DNA of 5,568 nucleotides from Bacteroidia bacterium (lineage in GTDB: Bacteria > Bacteroidota > Bacteroidia > B-17B0 > Aurantibacillaceae): NCBI GenBank assembly GCA_014379485.1, contig JACMLS010000644.1:1-5568 (forward strand). The letters are read 5' to 3'. Below, one piece after another: positions 1 to 5,566 of this stretch. How positions within the stretch are numbered: the first letter of the stretch is position 1; each line of letters begins with the position of its first letter. The notes beneath the pieces were generated by a model. It did not search any database. It saw nothing but the letters and a program-made list of their open reading frames with translations, and had not been told where the DNA came from. Position numbers and translations under genes: made by a program.

Positions 1-1
1 A

Positions 2-1207
2 GAAATTGTGAAACTGATGCTGTTGCTTAAAATACAGGCACTCTCTTACGGAAAATCGGGCGTAACAATAGAAACAGTAGAACGCCTTGTGTATTTTTAT
101 AACAACAATATTTTTCCTGAAATTTTTCAGCAGGGTTCTTTAGGAGCTTCAGGAGACCTTGCGCCTTTAGCACATTTTTCTTTGCCGCTTATTGGTTTAG
201 GAAATGTTTATTTTAATGGTGAGAAAAGAACTACAGCAGAAGTTTATAAGCAACTAAATCTTTCCGTCCATAAATTAAAATCAAAAGAAGGCCTTGCTTT
301 GCTTAATGGAACGCAGTTTATGTCGGCTTACGGCGTTTGGTGTTGCTTGCAGGCAAAAGAAATTTCTTCTAATGCAGATATGATAAGTGCAATTTCTTTA
401 GAAGGTTATGATGGAAGACAAGATCCTTTTAAAGAAGAGATTCATGCAATAAGACCACACGCCGGTCAGGTAGCTGTTGCAAAGAATATTTTGTCTCTTT
501 TACAGGGAAGTGAACTGATAGCGTCTCACAAAAAAAATGTGCAGGACCCCTATTCTTTCCGTTGCATTCCGCAGGTGCATGGTGCAAGTAAAGATGTAAT
601 TGATTTTGTGTGTAACACTTTTGTAACAGAAATTAATTCTGTTACAGATAACCCAACCGTTTTTCCTGAGCACGATGAAATTATTTCGGGCGGAAATTTT
701 CATGGGCAGCCTTTAGCTATTGGCCTGGATTTTCTTTGTGTTGCGCTTGCAGAACTGGCAAACATTTCTGAACGCAGAGTTTATTTACTTATCAGCGGGC
801 AAAGAGATCTTCCTCCGTTCTTAAGTTCAAAGCCCGGGTTGAATTCCGGATTAATGATCACACAATACACGGCAGCAAGTATTGTAAGCCAGAACAAGCA
901 ATTGTGTACGCCCGCTTCTGTAGATTCTATTGTAAGCAGCAACGGGCAGGAAGATCATGTAAGTATGGGTGCCAACGCAGCCACAAAATGTTTTAAAGTA
1001 GTAGAAAATACAAAAAGCGTGCTGGCCATTGAATTACTAAATGCCTGTCAGGCGCTCGAATTCAGAAGGCCAAAAAAATCTTCTGCACCAATAGAAAAAG
1101 TGTTTGAGCGTTTCAGAAAAAATGTTTCTTTTATAAACGAAGATGTGCTGATGCATATTGAAATGAAAAAGTCAAGAGAATTTTTAAGCGAATTACAAAT
1201 AAATTAA
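2..1207 (+). CDS. hutH: Histidine ammonia-lyase (HutH), 5'-truncated by window edge
   Basis: Histidine ammonia-lyase (EC 4.3.1.3) removes ammonia from L-histidine to give urocanate, the first step of the cytoplasmic Hut pathway. The frame is open from nt 2, giving 401 visible residues; comparison with the roughly 500-residue family suggests about 95 N-terminal residues are missing. With the codon at nt 2 as residue 1, GSLGASGDLAPLAH holds the Ala-Ser-Gly triad (49-51, nt 146-154) that cyclises into the MIO electrophile. NGTQ (102-105), QDPYSFRC (Tyr184, Arg187), GGNFH (Phe233) and GQEDHVSMG (Glu317) follow at the spacing of Pseudomonas HutH residues N195, Y280, R283, F329 and E414. The HutH-type QEDHVSMG block, and its resemblance to Bacteroidota HutH as I remember it, argue against tyrosine or phenylalanine ammonia-lyase. 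The catalytic N-terminal Tyr and His region lies outside the window. The GTG at nt 8 is internal, not the start. The reading frame is intact and the gene looks functional. Confidence 0.94.
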   Translation, partial: EIVKLMLLLKIQALSYGKSGVTIETVERLVYFYNNNIFPEIFQQGSLGASGDLAPLAHFSLPLIGLGNVYFNGEKRTTAEVYKQLNLSVHKLKSKEGLALLNGTQFMSAYGVWCCLQAKEISSNADMISAISLEGYDGRQDPFKEEIHAIRPHAGQVAVAKNILSLLQGSELIASHKKNVQDPYSFRCIPQVHGASKDVIDFVCNTFVTEINSVTDNPTVFPEHDEIISGGNFHGQPLAIGLDFLCVALAELANISERRVYLLISGQRDLPPFLSSKPGLNSGLMITQYTAASIVSQNKQLCTPASVDSIVSSNGQEDHVSMGANAATKCFKVVENTKSVLAIELLNACQALEFRRPKKSSAPIEKVFERFRKNVSFINEDVLMHIEMKKSREFLSELQIN

Positions 1208-1217
1208 AATTATAAAC

Positions 1218-1853
1218 ATGAAAAAATCTATTGTAGCTATTATTGCAATTCTTGTTTGCAGTTCTGTTTTTGCGCAGGAGCCAGATTCTTCTATTATTGT
1301 TGGAGGGCTTAATGTGGACTTTGGGGTCTATGCAACCGAATCTTATGACAAAACCCTTCATACTACAGACGATGATGGCGCTGCGAGCAGGATTACAAGT
1401 ATTTGGGGAGAATATATTATTAAAAGAAGATTGGGAGTGGGCTTAAAACTGGCGGGCGCTAATTATGTAACAACAAGAGATTCTTTCAGCAATACAATTC
1501 CAACAGCAAAAAGTTTTGATATTGGACTTACAGTAAATTATTACCTGGTAAGCCGTAAAAAATTCAGCTTGCCTATAGGAATTACTTTTGGAACAAGCTC
1601 ATTTACTTACAGCAACAATTGGACAGATCATGGTACCGCAAAAGATAGAGGTACTTTTTTAAACATTGGAATTTATCCACGAATTTATTTTGGAAAGAAA
1701 AAGAAGTTTGGAATGAATTTTAAACTGGCTTTCGCAAGCTACGCGTACAATTCAATGGATTTTAAGTCTGACTTTTTTACTTTGAACGATGCACAGACCC
1801 TTAAAGGAAAAGGTGTGAACATTGGCTTCGGACTGCAATACCGGATAAAATAA
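1218..1853 (+). CDS. Secreted eight-stranded outer-membrane beta-barrel protein (OmpX/OmpW-like size), function unknown
   Basis: This 211-residue protein starts with a type I signal peptide: MKKS, a hydrophobic core at residues 5-14, and probable cleavage after Ala19 (VFA/Q). The mature part alternates polar and hydrophobic residues in eight segments, roughly 26-40, 57-70, 70-84, 97-111, 116-130, 144-158, 163-178 and 197-210. Strands 2-3, 4-5 and 6-7 are joined by very short basic turns (KRRLG, SRKKF, GKKKKF). The other joints are longer and polar or acidic, for example the TTDDDG loop at 49-54. That is the pattern of an eight-stranded barrel with short periplasmic turns and long external loops. 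It ends FGLQYRIK, a final amphipathic strand. The start is 10 nt after the hutH stop with an A/T-rich leader and no Shine-Dalgarno, so it is probably in the hutH transcript; a strong terminator follows. I do not recognise a specific family, and a role in substrate uptake linked to histidine is only a guess. Confidence 0.78.
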   Translation: MKKSIVAIIAILVCSSVFAQEPDSSIIVGGLNVDFGVYATESYDKTLHTTDDDGAASRITSIWGEYIIKRRLGVGLKLAGANYVTTRDSFSNTIPTAKSFDIGLTVNYYLVSRKKFSLPIGITFGTSSFTYSNNWTDHGTAKDRGTFLNIGIYPRIYFGKKKKFGMNFKLAFASYAYNSMDFKSDFFTLNDAQTLKGKGVNIGFGLQYRIK

Positions 1854-1873
1854 AATTTCTTGAAATGAATTTG

Positions 1874-1908
1874 AACCCGTCTTTTTTAATAAGGACGGGT
1901 TTTTCTTT
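1874..1908 (+). terminator. Intrinsic terminator of the hutH/beta-barrel transcript
   Basis: AACCCGTC (1874-1881) and GACGGGTT (1894-1901) form a perfect 8-bp stem, extendable inward by one G-U and two A-U pairs to leave a 6-nt loop. A T-rich run (1900-1908, interrupted by one C) follows directly on the plus strand. It sits 20 nt after the stop codon of the beta-barrel gene, where a Rho-independent terminator is expected. No comparable U-tract exists for the minus strand. Confidence 0.9.
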
Positions 1909-1925
1909 TGGAAATATTTTGTCCT

Positions 1926-1942
1926 CCTGAGCACGTCGAAGG
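1926..1942. repeat. CCTGAGC..GTCGAAGG-type short dispersed repeat
   Basis: The sequence CCTGAGCACGTCGAAGG, on the other strand CCTTCGACGTGCTCAGG, fits the imperfect palindrome CCTTCGAC-nn-GCTCAGG that I recall as a very common intergenic repeat in Bacteroidota and other bacteria. Its outer CCT/AGG ends can pair, and a central ACGT is self-complementary. Its function is not established. Placement in a gap between convergent genes is typical for such repeats. Confidence 0.55.
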
Positions 1943-1947
1943 GGGGC

Positions 1948-1977
1948 AAAAAAAACGCCACCTCGTGAGAGATGGCG
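1948..1977 (-). terminator. Intrinsic terminator on the minus strand, hairpin plus U8
   Basis: On the minus strand, CGCCA (read from 1977) and TGGCG (ending at 1956) form a 5-bp stem. Beyond one mismatch the stem continues as three more pairs (CTC/GAG) closing a 4-nt loop. Eight consecutive T follow directly (plus-strand A run 1948-1955). This is a textbook Rho-independent terminator for leftward transcription. It is 284 nt beyond the stop codon of the SMC-like gene, so it ends either a long 3' untranslated region of that gene or a separate small RNA. Confidence 0.8.
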
Positions 1978-1978
1978 C

Positions 1979-2030
1979 ATCTTGGACGGGTGGTTTAGCG
2001 AGGGTTGGGCCCCCGCCTCTGTCGCAAGGT
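1979..2030. other. Long GC-rich stem-loop
   Basis: An outer stem pairs 1979-1984 (ATCTTG) with 2025-2030 (CAAGGT) and continues as 1985-1987 (GAC) with 2021-2023 (GTC), leaving one bulged G at 2024. An inner stem pairs 1998-2004 (GCGAGGG, with the A bulged) with 2011-2016 (CCCCGC) around a 6-nt loop. An asymmetric internal loop separates the two. It begins one base after the terminator hairpin. No known RNA family is recognised, and pairing was worked out by eye without an energy calculation. Confidence 0.5.
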
Positions 2031-2050
2031 TTTAAATATGTTTAGTCTTT

Positions 2051-2095
2051 ATCATGAAATGAAATCTGCTTTATATGAGATTTCTGCTTCGTGAT
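2051..2095. other. Imperfect stem-loop in AT-rich flank
   Basis: ATCATGAA (2051-2058) pairs with TTCGTGAT (2088-2095), with one T-G wobble, and GAAATC (2061-2066) pairs perfectly with GATTTC (2079-2084). A 2x3 internal loop separates the stems and the terminal loop is 12 nt. There is no U-tract on either side, so it is not a terminator. In the minus-strand small RNA model this would be the first of three hairpins. Confidence 0.5.
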
Positions 2096-2118
2096 TAATT
2101 ATCCGTTATTTGTTTGAA

Positions 2119-2179
2119 AAATTTAACACTCCAAAATCGAGGCAAATCTATTAAAAAGAGTGTTAAATTTCAATTTAAC
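2119..2179. promoter_or_regulatory. Perfect 13-bp inverted repeat with a third half-site; candidate operator
   Basis: AAATTTAACACTC (2119-2131) and GAGTGTTAAATTT (2158-2170) are exact reverse complements separated by 26 nt, extendable by three more pairs past a 2-nt bulge. A third copy of the core, AATTTAAC (2172-2179), forms a second overlapping 8-bp palindrome with GTTAAATT (2162-2169). Centres of the three ATTTAAC cores lie about 41 and 11 nt apart, near whole helical turns. The left arm lies just inside the predicted transcript, the right arm in the promoter spacer, and the third copy over the -33 element. This suggests a repressor operator. It could instead be a weak minus-strand terminator (five T follow) or a recombination remnant. 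Confidence 0.5.
2143..2174 (-). promoter_or_regulatory. Bacteroidota-type promoter directed leftward
   Basis: Read on the minus strand, TAGATTTG (2150 to 2143) matches the Bacteroidota -7 consensus TAnnTTTG exactly. ATTG (2174 to 2171) supplies the -33 TTG, with a 20-nt spacer inside the known 17-23 range. Searching the gap by eye, this was the only exact TAnnTTTG on either strand. It points away from the SMC-like gene into the structured region and has no protein gene downstream, hence the small RNA proposal. AT-rich DNA yields chance matches, so transcription is not proven. Confidence 0.5.
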
Positions 2180-2260
2180 GCATACGATTTATTTGCGCTT
2201 AATAGCCAAAAAAAACCGCTTCGTCGAATTTTTCAAAGAACCTTTCTTGTATTAATTGTA

Positions 2261-5200
2261 TTAAGCCTCAACTTCAGTTACAATACTTGGGAAAATGCGC
2301 ACATTTCCGTCGTCTTCTTTTCTGAACTGGTAAGTGTATTTGTAATGACTTTCCAATCCGCTCTTGTTCGGAAGACCATTGATCATCTGAATGTTTCTCT
2401 GTTTCGCAAAATTCAAAAGCTCTTTCAGGTAATGCGCAGAGATCTGTCCCACCTCATCAATAATACAATGAATTTTAAACTCAGAACTGCTTCTGTGACT
2501 TGATTCTTTAATGAATACGTTCAACAATGTAATGTAAATGATCGCTTTCACTAAAATGTCTGTTCCGGTAGAGCCAATGGAGTCAATTTTGTGCGTCCAT
2601 CCGGTTTCATTCATTCCTTCTTTAATATTGAATTTTAATTCGAACAAATCCTGAAGACGAATTTCTTCCTGTTCCTGTTCTTTAATAGCGGTTCTTAAAC
2701 TGTCTAAAAGTCTAACAGCTCTTGTATTTACTTCCCTGCTTTTTCCTCCTGTTGAAAAATCCGGATTGAACAAACCTTCGCCATAAAAAGCTCCGTGTTC
2801 TTCTTTAAACTCTTCTACTTTTTTAAGTAGTTTGTAAACTTTGTTGTCGCTTTCCTCTAATTTTATTTTTATGTATTCAATAAGTTTAGATTCTTCAAAT
2901 TCTGCTTTCTTAAAATCTTCTGCAATCAATGTAATAATGTGCTCAATTTTACTTTTTTGCCCGCTCAGTTCTTTTACTTTGGTTGCTATAGAGTCGGTAA
3001 CAAGACTGATCTGTGTTGCAGTTTCAGCAATAGAAAGATCAATTTTCTTTTCGTGCAAAAAGTTGGTAAGCATTTGAGCAAAACGTTCAAATTCAGATTG
3101 AGAAGCATCGTGCCTGATAATAAAGTTAAAGTGATTGTCTAACCTGAATTTACCGGCAAACTCAGTTACAAAACGCTGAAAAGTTCCATACTCTTCATGG
3201 AAATAAGAATCGTTTTTAAGTAATTGTGTACACAGATCTTCAATAGAATAATTTGTTTTTCGTGGTTCAGCTCTTTCAATTACTTCAATGTACTTATTAA
3301 AAACCGGCGTGTCTCTGAAATGTTTTGCAAAGTGATTGATACCGCTGTTGAATTTTGTTAATTCCTCATCTAATAATTTTTTCTCTTTGCGCAATTCCAT
3401 TTGCTTAAGGTTGTGCTTGCGGCTTGCTTCTTCCAGTTCAGTACCCAGGTCATTACTCTGTTTTACAAATTCTTCTTTTTGCCTGATGTTCTCCGGAAGT
3501 TTATCAAAAAATTCACGTTTATCTTTCAGGTAATCATTTACCAATTGGCTGTATTGTTCAATTTCTTTAATGTCTGTGTTTAATTTTTTTATTTTTTTGT
3601 CGATCTCTTTGATCTGATTATTATCTACGCCTTTTTCTGTAAATGAACCTTCTTTTTCTTCGTTCATTTTATTTTCTTTCTCCTCAAAATCTTTCAGAAT
3701 CTTTTCTCTTTCTTCTTCCAGCAACTTGATCTCGTTTTCCTGTCTTTCTTTCAGATCTTTCAATCTTCCATCAGCAAAACTTCTCAATTCATCAAACTGG
3801 TTGTTGAATTCTGTAAGCGTATTATTTTTCTTTTTCTGAAGTACAGCAAGTTCTTCCTCAACAAGATTCTGTCTTTGCTTGTTTGTTTTAATAGTTTCTT
3901 CCACTTCAGTACCTGCCTTCATTTTCCATTCTTCAAGCTCAGAAACTAATTTGTTTTCGCGTTTTTCTGCAAGTTCAATACTGTAACTTAAAACTTTTAC
4001 GTCTTCTTTATATTCGCTGATCTGTTTTCCGTAACGGTCAGCCGCAATCATTTTTTCTTCGTTGTTTGCTACCTGAAACTGGTTCATCGAATCTTCCATT
4101 TCGCGAATAGCAGTTAAACGAATGTTTTTTTCGCTCTGGTATTCTTCAATGGATTTAGAATGGATTTCTACCGTCTCAAGATTTAAACTTACTCCGTAAA
4201 GAGAAAGTGAATTGGCAAGTTCTGCATGGTATTCAGGACTAAGATCTGAGCGGAAAAGAATTTCTTCGTTACAAACTTTACCAATAGTAAGGTGCCAGTC
4301 TTTTACGTTTTTTTCTAAAAATCCGTAAAACGCATCATGCTGAGAACTTAGTTTTCTTTCAATCTCTTTAATTTCCTCTTTCTTCTTTGCAATTTCGTTA
4401 TTTACTTTTGAAAGTGTGTTGGATAAAGAAGTTTTAATTTTTGTTTCCGCATTTTCCCATTCTCTTTGCAAAGTCTGAATGAGGTTGTTTTTAATTGATT
4501 TTTCTGAACGGTTTTTTAATGCGGCAGAGTGAAGATCGGCCAGTTCTGCTTCCAGTTGACGGATCTCTACATCGTGAAAGCGCGTACTGCGAATTACTTT
4601 TTCTTCTGAGCGTAAACCGTTAAATTCAATTTGTTTGGATGTGTATTCAGAATTTATTTCAGCAATAATCTCATCACGTTTGGCACCAAGTTCAACCTCT
4701 TTCTTTGCGTTTTCATTTTTCAATAAAAGCGTACGCTCATTAAAATCGTTGAACGACTCAGAAATTTTACTATTTACTTTATTGCGGTACGATTCTCTTT
4801 CATTTCTCAATCCTTCCAATAAAGAAGAATATTTCATTTCAAGACTTTGCACGTTGCTCGTTAAAGACTCATATTCTTTGCGGGCCATGTTCAAATCTAC
4901 CTGCAACTGTTCGCGCTGCTGGTGTTTAACAAGTGCTTCTTCAATATTTTTTCCCTGGTACTCTTTTAATTTTTTATTTGAATCGCGAATGGTACGGTCA
5001 TAATAACCGATCTCTTCGCGGATCTCTTTTTGTTTTTCTTCTGTTCTTAATTTCTGATCGTTGTAAAGATTCTGAAGGTCTTCTAATTCTCTTTCTTTTT
5101 CTTTAGAGGCACCCAGCATAGCATCTTGTTTACTCTCGGCATATTTTAAATTATTGCCAAGTTTTTCTGCAAGTTCTGTTTGCTGTGCTTTAATTAATTT

Positions 5201-5566
5201 AACCTGGTCGAATTTTTTATCGATCAGCTCTATTAATTGCTGCGTTTCTTTTTTTATAAAAGTTTCAATGTCAGTATATTTTTCATGAAACTGTCTCAGC
5301 TGCCTTTCTACCTGATCAAGCTTAATAGAAGAATTTTCATTGGTTAGCGAGTTGGCAATAAAATCTTTTATAAAACGGCTGTCAATACTGCTCTTAGAAC
5401 TTAAAAATACGTTTGTAATTGATTTAGGAATGTTCTGGTATTTTTCATTTCCTTTAAGGATGTGAAATTTGGTCAGGTTCTTATCTGTTTCTGTTCCGAA
5501 AATAACATTTCTGTATTTTTCAAAAGTGTCTATCTGGTTACTGAAATAAACGCCGCGTTTTTCAAT
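2261..5566 (-). CDS. SMC/MukB-like coiled-coil ATPase, probable DUF3584 family, N-terminus beyond window
   Basis: The frame stays open from the right edge to the TAA at 2261-2263, giving 1101 visible residues; the Met codon at 5117-5119 is residue 150 and internal. Residues 1-95 look like the end of an N-terminal ATPase head. A Lys/Glu-rich coiled coil (about 95-408) is broken by a globular hinge-like segment (409-468, with VKDW, IGKV, LFRSDLSP and YGVSLNL), and a second coil runs to about 750. The C-terminal head carries a signature-like GSTGTDILVKA (from 998) and a Walker B IHCIIDE (1032-1038, Asp1037, Glu1038). That is the split-head, antiparallel-coil plan of SMC, MukB and Rad50 proteins. 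The Walker A loop must lie outside the window. The GSTGT signature and the hinge text fit DUF3584 as I remember it, a family reported at roughly 940-1230 residues with unsettled function. Such ATPases act on DNA in the cytoplasm. MukB, MksB or Wadjet JetC are the alternatives. It is convergent with hutH. Confidence 0.72.
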   Translation of the reverse strand: MEKRGVYFSNQIDTFEKYRNVIFGTETDKNLTKFHILKGNEKYQNIPKSITNVFLSSKSSIDSRFIKDFIANSLTNENSSIKLDQVERQLRQFHEKYTDIETFIKKETQQLIELIDKKFDQVKLIKAQQTELAEKLGNNLKYAESKQDAMLGASKEKERELEDLQNLYNDQKLRTEEKQKEIREEIGYYDRTIRDSNKKLKEYQGKNIEEALVKHQQREQLQVDLNMARKEYESLTSNVQSLEMKYSSLLEGLRNERESYRNKVNSKISESFNDFNERTLLLKNENAKKEVELGAKRDEIIAEINSEYTSKQIEFNGLRSEEKVIRSTRFHDVEIRQLEAELADLHSAALKNRSEKSIKNNLIQTLQREWENAETKIKTSLSNTLSKVNNEIAKKKEEIKEIERKLSSQHDAFYGFLEKNVKDWHLTIGKVCNEEILFRSDLSPEYHAELANSLSLYGVSLNLETVEIHSKSIEEYQSEKNIRLTAIREMEDSMNQFQVANNEEKMIAADRYGKQISEYKEDVKVLSYSIELAEKRENKLVSELEEWKMKAGTEVEETIKTNKQRQNLVEEELAVLQKKKNNTLTEFNNQFDELRSFADGRLKDLKERQENEIKLLEEEREKILKDFEEKENKMNEEKEGSFTEKGVDNNQIKEIDKKIKKLNTDIKEIEQYSQLVNDYLKDKREFFDKLPENIRQKEEFVKQSNDLGTELEEASRKHNLKQMELRKEKKLLDEELTKFNSGINHFAKHFRDTPVFNKYIEVIERAEPRKTNYSIEDLCTQLLKNDSYFHEEYGTFQRFVTEFAGKFRLDNHFNFIIRHDASQSEFERFAQMLTNFLHEKKIDLSIAETATQISLVTDSIATKVKELSGQKSKIEHIITLIAEDFKKAEFEESKLIEYIKIKLEESDNKVYKLLKKVEEFKEEHGAFYGEGLFNPDFSTGGKSREVNTRAVRLLDSLRTAIKEQEQEEIRLQDLFELKFNIKEGMNETGWTHKIDSIGSTGTDILVKAIIYITLLNVFIKESSHRSSSEFKIHCIIDEVGQISAHYLKELLNFAKQRNIQMINGLPNKSGLESHYKYTYQFRKEDDGNVRIFPSIVTEVEA

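Larger units (their letters stand above)
1921..2030. repeat. GC-rich island, probable dispersed or palindromic repeat element
   Basis: By hand count, 68 of these 110 bases are G or C (about 62%), against 24 of 100 in the following stretch 2031-2130. The island starts after the beta-barrel terminator and stops abruptly at 2030. Within it lie a short repeat-like motif (1926-1942) and two stem-loops that almost abut (1956-1977 and 1979-2030). Sharp composition edges plus dense secondary structure in a convergent intergenic gap suggest an inserted dispersed element or a structured RNA. Only one copy is visible in the window, so its repeat status is inferred. Confidence 0.5.
1948..2137 (-). ncRNA. 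Candidate small RNA (about 190 nt) between convergent genes
   Basis: This is an inferred gene. On the minus strand a Bacteroidota-type promoter (2143-2174) would start transcription near 2137. The transcript would then contain three stem-loops (2095-2051, 2030-1979, 1977-1956) and stop at the U8 tract ending at 1948. The order promoter, hairpins, terminator hairpin, U-tract is what a free-standing bacterial small RNA gene looks like. It contains no open frame longer than a few codons apart from frames running past the terminator. It does not resemble tmRNA, the SRP RNA core, RNase P or a tRNA, and its ends do not pair as in 6S RNA. The main alternative is the 3' untranslated tail of the SMC-like gene, possibly processed into a small RNA. 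Confidence 0.4.
1854..2260. other. 407-nt intergenic region between convergent genes, highly structured, no protein gene
   Basis: I found no convincing protein gene here on either strand. The stretch contains, from left to right, the terminator of the beta-barrel gene, a GC-rich island with a dispersed-type repeat and two hairpins, a further hairpin, and a promoter-like element embedded in an inverted repeat. The last 80 nt (about 2181-2260) are AT-rich and include an A8 run at 2208-2215 but no clear site. The individual elements are listed separately. Confidence 0.85.

Noticed and set aside
2..1207. Tyrosine or phenylalanine ammonia-lyase as the identity of the first gene
   Set aside because: The QDPYSFRC and GQEDHVSMG blocks follow HutH. 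The Flavobacterium tyrosine ammonia-lyase as I recall it has DIVSMG-type sequence at the second position.
1248..1259. Lipoprotein signal (ILVC, residues 11-14) in the beta-barrel precursor
   Set aside because: The residue before Cys is Val rather than Gly, Ala or Ser, and a good type I cleavage site (VFA/Q) follows at 19/20.
1905..1922. Plus-strand promoter (ATATTTTG) upstream of the GC-rich island
   Set aside because: The spacing does not fit TAnnTTTG, the site overlaps the terminator tail, and no U-tract ends a plus-strand transcript across the island.
2032..2055. Seven-codon minus-strand frame (MIKTKHI) before the GC-rich hairpins, as in an attenuator leader peptide
   Set aside because: There is no regulated minus-strand gene downstream of the terminator within the window, no run of one amino acid, and such short frames are common by chance.
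1948..2137. 6S RNA, tmRNA, SRP RNA or RNase P as the identity of the small RNA
   Set aside because: The length suits 6S RNA, but the two ends are not complementary and no long central bubble helix is visible. No tmRNA tag or tRNA-like end, SRP core loop or RNase P conserved core could be found.
2208..2240. Terminator of the SMC-like gene formed by the T8 run on the minus strand
   Set aside because: Only a short A/T stem with a 3-bp inner pairing precedes the run, with no GC-rich stem. It could contribute weakly but is not supported as a terminator.
2114..2503. Plus-strand open frame of 129 codons
   Set aside because: Most of it is antisense to the end of the SMC-like gene, it shows no recognisable domain, and it begins inside the inverted repeat region. 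It is a shadow frame.
2957..2968. LSGQ in the SMC-like protein (visible residues 867-870) as the ABC signature
   Set aside because: It lies in a helical, coil-like stretch about 165 residues before Walker B. The GSTGTDILVK segment at 998, about 35 residues before Walker B, is far better placed.
5117..5119. ATG used as the start of the SMC-like gene
   Set aside because: The frame continues without a stop for 149 more codons to the window edge, with head-like and coil sequence in continuity, so this Met is internal.
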